Source: Symbiodinium natans
Lineage: Eukaryota; Sar; Dinophyceae; Suessiales; Symbiodiniaceae
Length of the DNA stretch: 12,803 nt
Assembly: GCA_905221605.1 (NCBI GenBank)
Contig: CAJNDS010001620.1
Span: 1 to 12,803 of the forward strand
Direction of reading: 5' to 3'
The notes beneath the pieces were generated by a model, which worked only from the letters and a program-made list of their open reading frames with translations, ran no database searches and had not been told where the DNA came from. Every line of letters begins with the position of its first letter. Position 1 is the first letter of the stretch. The position numbers were made by a program, and so were the translations under genes. Shown piece by piece: positions 1 to 7,205 of this stretch.

Positions 1-116
1 GGAAAGCTTCTCGCCAACCAATTAAAGAGAATCCCAGGCGACTCGGCTGCAAATCTCAGCTGGTAAGCTTATCGCCAACCAATTAAGGAGAATCCCGGGC
101 GACTCGGCTGCAAAGC
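1..116. repeat. Two copies of a 61-bp repeat, divergent edge of the satellite
   Basis: Two near-identical segments begin with AAGCTT at 4 and 65, so the period is 61 bp. They share AATCCC(A/G)GGCGACTCGGC. They also resemble the 62-bp monomer that follows (CTTATC, then AAGGAGAA, then GCTGG in the same order), so they are best read as diverged outer monomers of the same array. The window edge cuts the array, so its true left limit is unknown. No coding sense is seen. Confidence 0.75.
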
Positions 117-2165
117 TGCTTCCAAGAGCTGGAAATCCTTATCCTGGTGCATTTTATGAAGGAGAACTACCTGGCAAGGCCTTCCAAGAGCTGGAAATCC
201 TTATCCTGGTGCATTTTATGAAGGAGAACTACCTGGCAAGGCCTTCCAAGAGCTGGAAATCCTTATCCTGGTGCATTTTATGAAGGAGAACTACCTGGCA
301 GCCTTCCAAGAGCTGGAAATCCTTATCCTGGTGCATTTTATGAAGGAGAACTACCTGTCAAGGCCTTCCAAGAGCTGGAAATCCTTATCCTGGTGCATTT
401 TATGAAGGAGAACTACCTCGTCCAAGAGCTGGAAATCCTTATCCTGGTGCATTTTATGAAGGAGAACTACCTGGCAAGGCCTTGCAAGAGCTGGAAACCC
501 TTATCCTCGTGCATTTTATGAAGGAGAACTACCTGGCAAGGCCTTCCAAGAGCTGGAAATCCTTATCCTGGTGCATTTTATGAAGGAGAACAACCTGGCA
601 AGGCCTTCCAAGAGCTGGAAATCCTTATCCTGGTGCATTTTATGAAGGAGAACGACCTGGCAAGGCCTTCCAAGAACTGGAAATCCTTATTCTGGTGCAT
701 TTTATGAAGGAGAACTAACTGGCAAGGCCTTCCAAGAGCTGGAAATCCTTATCCTGGTGCATTTTATGAAGGAGAACTACCTGGAAAGGCTCTTATCCTG
801 GTGCATTTTATGAAGGAGAACTACCTGGAAAGGCCTTCCGCGAGCTGGAAATCCTTATCCTGGTGCATTTTATGAAGGAGAAAGAACCAACTGGTACGGT
901 CCTTTGTCTGCGAAGGCTGTAAATCTTATCCCTGAGTGCGTTATGAAAGAAACTACCTGGGAATCCTTCCGGAGCTGGAAATTCCTATCTCTGGTGCATA
1001 TCATTATGAAGGAGAAAAACCTACCTGGAAAGCTTTCCGCGAGCTGGAAATCCCTTAGTTACTGCTAGATTCCTTTTCTGCTTTCCTTTTCTGAAGAAGA
1101 ACTACTTGGAAAGGCTTTCCGCGAGCTGGAAATGCTTATCCTGGTGCATTTTATGAAGGAGAACTACCTGGAAAGGCCTTCCAAGAGCTGGAAATCCTTA
1201 TCCTGGTGCATTTTATGAAGGATAACTACCTGGAAAGGGAAATCCTTATCCTGGTGCATTTTATGAAGGAGAACTACCTGGAAAGGCCTTCCGAAAGCTG
1301 GAAATCCTTATCCTGGTGCATTTTATGAAGGAGAACTACCTGGAAAGGCCTTCTGCGAGCTGGAAATCGTTATCCTGGTGCATTTTATGAAAGAGAACTA
1401 CCTGGAAAGGCCTTCCGCGAGCTGGAAATCCTTATCCTGGTGCATTTTATGAAGGAGAACTACCTGGAAAGGCTTTCCGCGAGCTGGAAATCCTTATCCT
1501 GGTGCTTTTTTCTGAAGAAGAACTACTTGGAAAGGCCTTCCGCGAGATGGAAATGCTTATCCTGGTGCATTTTATGAAGGAGAACTACCTGGAAAAGCCT
1601 TCCGCGAGCTGGAAATCCTTATCCGGTGCATTTTATGAAGGAGAACTACCTGGAAAGGCCTTCCAAGAGCTGGAAATCCTTATCCTGGTGCATTTTATGA
1701 AGGAGAACTACCTGGAAAGGCCTTCCGCGACCTGGAAATCCTTATCCGGTGCATTTTATGAAGGAGAACTACCTGGAAAGGCCTTCCGCGAGCTGGAAAT
1801 CCTTATCCTGGTGCATTTTATGAAAGAGCTACCTGGAAAGGCCTTCCGCGAGCTGGAAAAGGCAAGGCCTTCCAAGAGCTGGAAATCCTTATCCTGGTGC
1901 ATTTTATGAAGGAGAACTACCTGGCAAGGCCTTCCAAGAACTGGAAATCCTTATTCTGGTGCATTTTATGAAGGAGAACTACCTGGCAAGGCCTTCCAAG
2001 AGCTGGAAATCCTTATCCTGGTGCATTTATGAAGGAGAACTACCTGGCAAGGCCTTCCAAGAGCTGGAAATCCTTATCCTGGTGCATTCTATGAAAGAGA
2101 ACTACCTGGCAAGGCCTTCCAAGAGCTGGAAACCCTTACGCTGGTGCATTTTATGAAGGAGAACC
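117..2165. repeat. 62-bp tandem satellite, about 33 monomers
   Basis: The monomer contains CCTTCCAAGAGCTGG and TTATCCTGGTGCATTTTATG, then AAGGAGAACTACCTGG. Successive CTTCCAAGAGC cores lie 62 bp apart (for example 181 and 243). Two subfamilies occur: type A (GGCAAGGCCTTCCAAGAG) dominates about 117-780 and 1860-2165, and type B (GGAAAGGCCTTCCGCGAG) dominates about 780-1860. A degenerate stretch lies at about 880-1090, and several monomers are truncated (near 1240, 1740 and 1857). Because 62 is not a multiple of three, the frames rotate. Open frames occur only where 61-bp variants remove the TGA in TTTATGAAGG, so I do not call genes here. No function is visible; it is satellite DNA. Confidence 0.95.
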
Positions 2166-2168
2166 ACG

Positions 2169-2311
2169 TTTGCTTGTCCTCAACCTGAATGGGGGCCATG
2201 TGCCAGGTGCTTATGCTCAACCAGAATGGGGTGCAGCCGAGTCGCTTCAGTCAACACAAAGTCCTGACACCAGCAATTCCTGTTTGCTTGCCTCAACCTG
2301 AATAGGGGCCA
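2169..2311. repeat. Spaced direct repeat of about 30 bp
   Basis: TTTGCTTG(T)CCTCAACCTGAAT followed by GGGG/AGGGGCCA appears at 2169-2198 and again at 2283-2311, 114 bp apart. A weaker related piece (ATGCTCAACCAGAATGGGG) lies between them at about 2214-2232. This looks like a decayed tandem repeat between the satellite and the first gene-like region. No gene is visible in 2166-2411. Confidence 0.6.
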
Positions 2312-2330
2312 GCGTTTACCGCTCACACCG

Positions 2331-2457
2331 TGCGCTTTGGCTCAATATGAACAGCCTTAAGTCTTCATCCACAGCCATTTCGGGCGCAAGCCTCTGTCAC
2401 CGCAAAAGGTCTTGAGAGCATTTTCGCATCCCTTGTTTCTCAGCTCAACTGATGCGA
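2331..2457 (+). repeat. Duplicated 5' gene structure, copy A
   Basis: This segment shares two blocks with 3029-3180. The first is CGC(T)TTGGCTCAAT..GAA...TTAAGTCTTCATCC (here about 2333-2370). The second is CTTGTTTCTCAG followed by .TC.ACTG.TGCGA (here 2432-2457). The DNA between the blocks differs in sequence and length (block starts 96 bp apart here, 121 bp in copy B). CTTGTTTCTCAG is pyrimidine-rich and ends in AG, so it could be a conserved 3' splice or trans-splice acceptor. The likeliest reading is an old duplication of a 5' leader or intron boundary. Confidence 0.55.
2369..2390 (+). other. Possible spliced-leader remnant
   Basis: The bases CCACAGCCATTTCGG followed by GCGCAAG match the known dinoflagellate spliced leader (3' part AGCCATTTTGGCTCAAG) at 17 of 21 positions with one gap. 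A second partial match, TTTGGCTCAA preceded by CCGT, lies at 2328-2345. Known biology: dinoflagellate mRNAs are trans-spliced and can return to the genome by retroposition, leaving degenerate leaders upstream of genes. Two degenerate matches 40 bp apart upstream of an open frame fit that, but both are imperfect and could be chance. Confidence 0.3.
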
Positions 2458-2888
2458 GTTGCAATGGCCAACCGCTGCGGCTGTTGGGGGGCCTGAACTG
2501 CGAGCTGAAGTGGGACGGTGGCCCGATCGCAAATTTGCGGACCATGGCCGGCCACGTCGCAGGCTCTGTGCGCTGGACAGCTGCTGGGCTGAATGAACCG
2601 GAAGCCCACAAATACCGTATTGCCATGCTGTTTCGACCTGTGAGCTTCTAGGCCCTTCAGAACGTCACGGTCGGCGACGTCATCTCAGCCATGGGATCTG
2701 AAGCCCATAGTCACGAAGCACTGTCGCGGCAGACGCATCTGGCAATCCTGATCAACGGACGATGGCAGCCAGAAGAGCAGCCAGTGGCCGGACCGTTTCT
2801 TCTCTTAGAAAAGCTGCCGCGATGCAGGCTACGGCACAAGCAGTCGCTGGCAGAACATCTGTTTCACGCCAATCTTCATTCGCTCTGA
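2412..2888 (+). pseudogene. Gene-like open frame with one internal TAG, unrecognised
   Basis: One frame is open from ATG 2412 to TGA 2886-2888 except for a single TAG at 2649-2651. The first part (79 codons) reads like ordinary protein, for example LNCELKWDGG and EAHKYRIAMLF. After the TAG it continues plausibly with NVTVGDVISAMGSEAH. The TAG sits inside a 21-nt stretch (2640-2660) that starts GTGAGC and ends TTCAG, is in phase 0, and would restore the frame if removed. That is very short for an intron. A true start may lie downstream of the acceptor-like CTTGTTTCTCAG at 2432-2443. I recognise no family. Alternatives are a decayed gene fragment, a gene with a very short intron, or chance openness in GC-rich DNA. 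Confidence 0.35.
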
Positions 2889-3028
2889 CTCTCAAAATTC
2901 CACAGAAACGGCCGGTCATGGGCTACTCGCTTCTTCTGTGCATTGTTGAGCCATGTTGCACCTCTTTCTTGAGCTTGTGAGAAGGTAGGGACGGCCGAGC
3001 CTTCCCGTGCTTTTTGTTGCTTGTGCAG

Positions 3029-3180
3029 CGCGCTTGGGCTCAATTCGAATCGTTTTAAAGTCTTCATCCGTGTCCCGCTGCGGCCAGGCAACCATTGGGG
3101 TACAAATCTCAATCGTCGCAGCTGTTCGTTTCGTTTTTGGAACATGGCCGCTGTCTTGTTTCTCAGGTCGACTGGTGCGA
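3029..3180 (+). repeat. Duplicated 5' gene structure, copy B
   Basis: This is the partner of 2331-2457: GCGCTTGGGCTCAATTCGAA then TTTTAAAGTCTTCATCC (about 3031-3071), and CTTGTTTCTCAG at 3155-3166 followed by GTCGACTGGTGCGAC. The acceptor-like AG is followed by G, matching the AG-G preference reported for Symbiodinium introns. It lies 19 bp before the ATG at 3185 and may be the 3' end of an intron or leader of the following gene. Confidence 0.5.
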
Positions 3181-3184
3181 CAGC

Positions 3185-3802
3185 ATGCTCGAAGACACGT
3201 GCGAGGACTTGGAGAGCAGAGACCACTCGATTCGCGACTCCGAACAGGCGGACTTCGAGGACGGGTTCGACGACTGGGACTGGGTCGACAGTGAGATGCA
3301 GCGCGAAGCCGAGGAAGATGCGCGTGAGAGAGTACAGTGGAGCAAAGAAATGGAAATCCAGAATGAATACCGCCAGCGTCTCGCCAACATGACGGTGAAG
3401 TACCTGAACATGCAAGGTAGCGAAACCCACACCTCGAAGCCTTATCCACTCTGCCATGTCGAACCGTGCGAGTCTTTCCGGGAAGCCTGGCTGCACACTT
3501 TGCACGAAGGAAACAGCCCAGATCGCCGTCTCTCCCTGCGCCAACTACGTCTCAGACGACAAGAAATTAAGAAGCCTATCCCGGCGGAAACGCTGCAATA
3601 TCGCAGCGCCAGGGAAGTCTTGCTTCACGATTTGGACAGCGGTCCTGCAGGACCCATCCCCCTCGACACCACGAAGCTGGTCTTGGGCGGGGGCGTGATC
3701 ACAGACACCTGGAGCTGGCGTGAACTGTTGGGTCACAGCTTGAGCAACGACGTCGTGCACGTGCAAGTTGTCTACATCTCAGAGAAAGCCACAGGCCCGT
3801 AG
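3185..3802 (+). CDS. Acidic hypothetical protein, 205 aa, possible ubiquitin-like tail
   Basis: The frame runs to TAG 3800-3802. I prefer ATG 3185 over the in-frame ATG at 3095 because the duplicated acceptor-like CTTGTTTCTCAG lies between them. Residues 1-45 are strongly acidic with a cluster of Asp and Trp (FEDGFDDWDWVDSEM). Residues 46-75 are Glu/Arg/Gln rich and look helical. The last 40 residues (KLVLGGGVITDTWSWREL, then a VQVVYI strand) have a layout resembling the ubiquitin-like folds common in dinoflagellate proteins, but this is only a visual impression. Codon third positions are G/C-biased in the first half, which supports coding. The middle (about 3415-3600) is less convincing and could hide an intron starting GTAGCG at 3416. 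I recognise no known gene. It ends about 200 bp before the Helitron coding region, on the same strand. Confidence 0.45.
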   Translation: MLEDTCEDLESRDHSIRDSEQADFEDGFDDWDWVDSEMQREAEEDARERVQWSKEMEIQNEYRQRLANMTVKYLNMQGSETHTSKPYPLCHVEPCESFREAWLHTLHEGNSPDRRLSLRQLRLRRQEIKKPIPAETLQYRSAREVLLHDLDSGPAGPIPLDTTKLVLGGGVITDTWSWRELLGHSLSNDVVHVQVVYISEKATGP

Positions 3803-4009
3803 AGCTGCCCATGTGAGTACGTTATGTCTCAGCAAGACAAGCCTGCAGAGCTCCAGTGTGTGCCACGAGAAAGAAACTGAGCAGCGAGCAAAGGCAGGAC
3901 AGCTTTGTAAGTGCTCGAGCATGGCTTCTCAAGTTGCTTCACTGAGCCTGCTGCAGTGTTTCGGATACAGCCCCTAGGTGCAAAATCTGAGGATTCAGGA
4001 TTCGTTGCC

Positions 4010-6925
4010 ATGGCCCCTTGTCATCGGTGCGGCTTCGGGACAAGGAGCGGCAGAGGACAGGGATGGTGCAGCAATCCGCAGTGCCGCCAAGCCGAAAAAG
4101 AGGAGTGCCTGGCCCAGAAGAGCGCAGAGAAAATTGTTTGGCAGCAACAACGGGCAGCGCAGGGAGCGGGCAGTCGTGGACCCTTGCGCGAAGAGAACAG
4201 CAGAAAGGCAGAGCGCCGACAGCTGCATGAGGAAAGGGCGCGGGCAAAGGCAGAGGAGGAAGCAGGCGGCCGTGGACCTTTGCGTGAAGAAGACAGCAAA
4301 GAAGCAGAGCGCCGACAGCTGCGTGAGGCAAGGGCGCGGGCAAAGGCAGAGGAGGAAGCGGGCGGCCGTGGACCTTTGCGGGAAGAAGACAGCAAAGAAG
4401 CAGAGCGCCGACAGCTGCATGAGGCAAGGGCGCGGGCAAAGGCAGAGGAGGAAGCGGGCGGCCGTGGACCTTTGCGGGAAGAAGACGGCAAAAGGGAAGA
4501 GCGCCGACAGCTGCGTGAGGCAAGGGCACGGGCAAAGGCAGAGGAGGAAGCGGGCGGCCGTGGACCTTTGCGGGAAGAAGACAGCAAAGAAGCAGAGCGC
4601 CGACAGCTGCGTGAGGCAAGGGCGCGGGCAAAGGCAGAGGAGGAAGCGGGCGGCCGTGGACCTTTGCGGGAAGAAGACGGCAAAAGGGAAGAGCGCCGAC
4701 AGCTGCGTGAGGCAAGGGCGCGGGCAAAGTCAGAGGAGGAAGCGGGCGGCCGTGGACCTTTGCGGGAAGAAGACAGCAAAGAAGCAGAGCGCCGACAGCT
4801 GCGTGAGGCAAGGGAGCGGGCAAAGGCAGAGGAGGGAGTGGGCGGCCGAGGGCCCAGGCCCATCGCCTCGGAGATTCAGCAGCAGGGCTACCCTTTTCCA
4901 GACGAGGACACCTTGACCCAGGAGCAGGCACAAGCCCATTACTTGGCTTTTGCGCGGAGCTGGAGTAGATTTGGCCTTTCTCGCGTGTGCCAGAAGTGCC
5001 AGACTCTAACACCAGGGAGGCACTGCAGAACAGCCAAAGGAAGTGGCCAGCTGCTCTGCAGGAATTGCCGCGAGAATCGCACCAAGGTGGTTTTGCCAAT
5101 CCCGGCCCCCATCCCAGAAGCACTGCAAAGTCTGCAACCCATGGAGCATCTCCTCGCCATGGCACGCATCTCGCAGGTCTTGTTGGACAAGCTGCCATCA
5201 GGCGGCCCGAGCGCGCAGTGGGGTCGCATGTACGCAGTGCTCATGCAGGATCCTTTCATCTGCGACGTCCTCGAAGGCGCCACTTTGGAAGAAGACGGTA
5301 CAGTGCTGGTCGAGGGCGTGGACGGCATGACCGCATCACCAGCGCGTTTGGAGCACCTACACGCGGCCTTGCAGGCCTTGAAGGAACTGCACTGCCTCTA
5401 TCAACGGAGCCCGGCAGTGGACAGAGCTCTGGCGAGAATGGCTGCCATCCTCGCCAACAAGACATCCGCTGCGGCTGCGGTGCCAACAGACCCACTTGCG
5501 GGAACAGAAGCAAACCAAGAGATCGAGATGACATACCTGGTGCCGAAGCAATTCCAGGCCCCAAAAGCCGACGTACAAGATTTGCGAAAAGTGCGAGGAT
5601 CCGCAGACCTCAGCGATGGCATGGATGCAAAATTCTTCCCACACTTGTTTCCCACCGGCACAGGAGGCTGGAAGAACGACAACGGAAGCTTTTCCCAATA
5701 TGCCCGGAAGCGTCTGCTGAGCCTGGATTCCCGCTTCGAAGCGTCCACGGCCTACATCATGTGGCTGCTGGAGATGCAGACCAAGAAGCGACTTTCCGGA
5801 AACATCAACGTCCGGATCGGCAACCAGCGGGTGCCCTACGGCAGTAGCGACTACGAGAACGGTAGCCGTCAGGTGTATGCTGCCTTGCGGGACATGCCTG
5901 GCACGCAGCCGTACCTGTACGCCAAGAAGGGAGTGGCGCTCAACATGTACGAGCAGCTTGGCGCTCCCAACTTCTTCATGACACTGTCCTGCCACGCGCG
6001 CCAGCCTGCGTTGCTCCTCGCGGCTATCTCGGCACGGCTGCTGCGGCTGCATCCCGACCGCCCTCAGGCAGAACTGGAGCAGCACGCTGCGGAGATCCTA
6101 TTCCGCTACCAGAATGACAAGAACTTCACTTGGGATGGGTTGTCGCCCAACCAGTTGTGCAACCAGCAGCCGGCAGTGGTAGCGCGACAATTCATGCACC
6201 AAGTCTCTCAGCTGATGTGGTGGCTGTCCAGCACGCGCGGTCCGAAAGTCCACCTGCACGAAGATGCTGATCCACAAGATGGAGTCGAGGAGAACGACTG
6301 CGAGGACGTGGAGGACGACGCCCAGGCACCCGCCACGGATTTTGCAGGCCTTCATCGCCGCATGCGCAAGGAACGGCCTCCTTTCAAAGTGTTGGACTAC
6401 ATCATTCGCATAGAATGGCAAAAGCGGGGCTACCCCCACGCTCACATCCTGCTTTGGATCGAAGAGTGGGCCAAAGCAACGCAGCAGCCAGACAAGATGG
6501 CGCCCGACGGCGAAGACTCCGAACAAGCAGCAGAGACACCGGTTCCAGACTGGTCTGACGAAGAGGCCATGGAGAACTTCATCCCCAAGTGTGCGGAGGA
6601 CCTCAGCGACAAGTACATCTGCACCAAGTCCCCGAACACGTGGCGCCAATCCCACCGCGTACCACCCAGAGATAGAGAAGTGAACGCAAAGCTGTCCGCA
6701 GAGGTGGTGCACAACCACACGCCATATTGCGGCATGTACTCAGAAGGCGCCTGTCGATTTGGATTTCCACATGATGCAGAGCCCCGGACTCGGCGTCGAA
6801 CATCGCAGGAGCAGTACGCCAACAGCCGCTGGAAGAGCAGCCTTGCGACGAGACGAGTGAAGGGAGACAGCATGATGGGACAGTACAACATTCGAATCTT
6901 GAGAAGGTGGAGGGCAAGCATGGAC
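4010..6925 (+). CDS. Helitron Rep-helicase, part 1: zinc clusters, charged repeats, HUH Rep domain
   Basis: The start is placed at ATG 4010, in a GCCATGG Kozak-like context just before a Cys cluster. An in-frame ATG at 3911 would add 33 residues without visible domain character. Residues 4-25 hold C-X2-C-X12-C-X4-C, probably zinc-binding. Residues 54-277 are seven 32-residue charged repeats. Residues 327-353 hold C-X2-C ... C-X2-C followed by IPAPIPEALQSLQPMEHLL, resembling the DUF6570 region of Helitron proteins. Residues 542-552 (FFPHLFPTGTG) and the following SQYARKRLLSLDSRF are typical Helitron sequence. LGAPNFFMTLSCHARQPALL begins the Helitron-like N domain. The HUH motif is RGYPHAHILLW with His810 and His812 (codons at 6437 and 6443), the metal ligands of the nuclease. 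The segment ends in YNIRILRRWRASMD, a conserved Helitron block, directly before the first frame break. The same frame stays open to 7039, but that tail is not homologous. Confidence 0.88.
4169..4855 (+). repeat. Coding minisatellite: seven 96-bp units (32 residues each)
   Basis: GGCGGCCGTGGACC recurs exactly every 96 bp at 4265, 4361, 4457, 4553, 4649 and 4745. A diverged first unit starts at 4169 and a decaying partial eighth at 4841. Each unit encodes GRGPLREED, then (S/G)K.(A/E)E, then RRQLREARARAKAEEEAG, an Arg/Glu/Ala-rich sequence likely to form a charged helix or single alpha-helix. Units 4 and 6 carry GKREE where units 2, 3, 5 and 7 carry SKEAE, so the last units look like a two-unit expansion. 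Since 96 is a multiple of three, copy number can change without breaking the frame. Other frames through this block are also open on both strands; these are by-products of the repeat. Confidence 0.95.
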
Positions 6926-6927
6926 TG
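6926..6927 (+). other. Frame break 1: one base missing in the Helitron ORF
   Basis: Upstream the frame reads RRWRASMD, ending at 6925. From 6928 the next frame reads QVICELTSASRYILGY. In related Helitron proteins the block reads MD, then one hydrophobic residue, then Q. Only two bases (TG) stand where a codon is needed, so one base is missing. The break lies inside a conserved block and lacks GT/GC-AG borders, so an intron does not explain it. Confidence 0.85.
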
Positions 6928-7202
6928 CAGGTCATCTGCGAGCTCACCAGCGCCAGTCGGTACATACTGGGCTACACTTTCAAGTCGGAGGAGGATCGCG
7001 AAGCGCAGCGGCGAATGGAAAACATCCTTGCCATCCTAACAAGTCAGAGCGCAGGCGCCGGCCTCGACAATCAGAAGATCTACAAGGCAGCCCACGCGGC
7101 GTTGCAGGGCAGGACCACGTCGACCTTCGAGGCATGCCACCTTCTGCTGGGCTTCCCGATCATCGAATTCTCCAGGGACAACGTCTGGGTACAGGTGGGC
7201 CT
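6926..7202 (+). CDS. Helitron Rep-helicase, part 2: catalytic tyrosine region
   Basis: This is the middle segment, about 92 codons in the frame of 6928. It contains RYILGYTFKSEED with tyrosine codons at 6961 and 6973, that is Tyr985 and Tyr989 of the conceptual protein. The Y-x3-Y spacing is that of the paired catalytic tyrosines of Helitron Rep (Tyr727 and Tyr731 in the bat element Helraiser). It continues through AAHAALQGRTTSTFEACHLL and FPIIEFSRDNVWVQVGL, which correspond to the conserved segment between Rep and helicase. The same frame stays open to 7689, but beyond 7202 it no longer encodes family-like sequence. It has no start of its own and is part of the interrupted long ORF, not a separate gene. 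Confidence 0.82.
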
Positions 7203-7205
7203 CCA
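7201..7205 (+). other. Frame break 2: one base missing in the Helitron ORF
   Basis: The frame reads NVWVQVG up to 7200 and then must shift so that CCA at 7203 begins PDTWTVWVPKHEEQ. The bases CTCCAGAC would keep frame with one more base after CT, for example as part of a C run. Related proteins have an uninterrupted stretch here, with a short residue run between FSR and the WVPK-like strand. There is no room for an intron. Confidence 0.85.

Noticed and set aside
1502-2156. Plus-strand open frames of 135 and 65 codons within the satellite
   Set aside because: They are produced by 61/62-bp monomers whose frame rotates; the peptides simply restate the repeat, and standard monomers contain a stop.
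2876-3544. Minus-strand open frame of 222 codons
   Set aside because: It lies opposite the plus-strand acidic frame, which shows better coding character (Asp/Glu-rich, G/C third positions); no motif was recognised.
3978-5198. Long open frames on both strands across the 96-bp repeat (312 codons plus strand; 419 and 280 codons minus strand)
   Set aside because: The repeat unit lacks stops in several frames. Only the frame from 4010 continues into recognisable Helitron domains on both sides.
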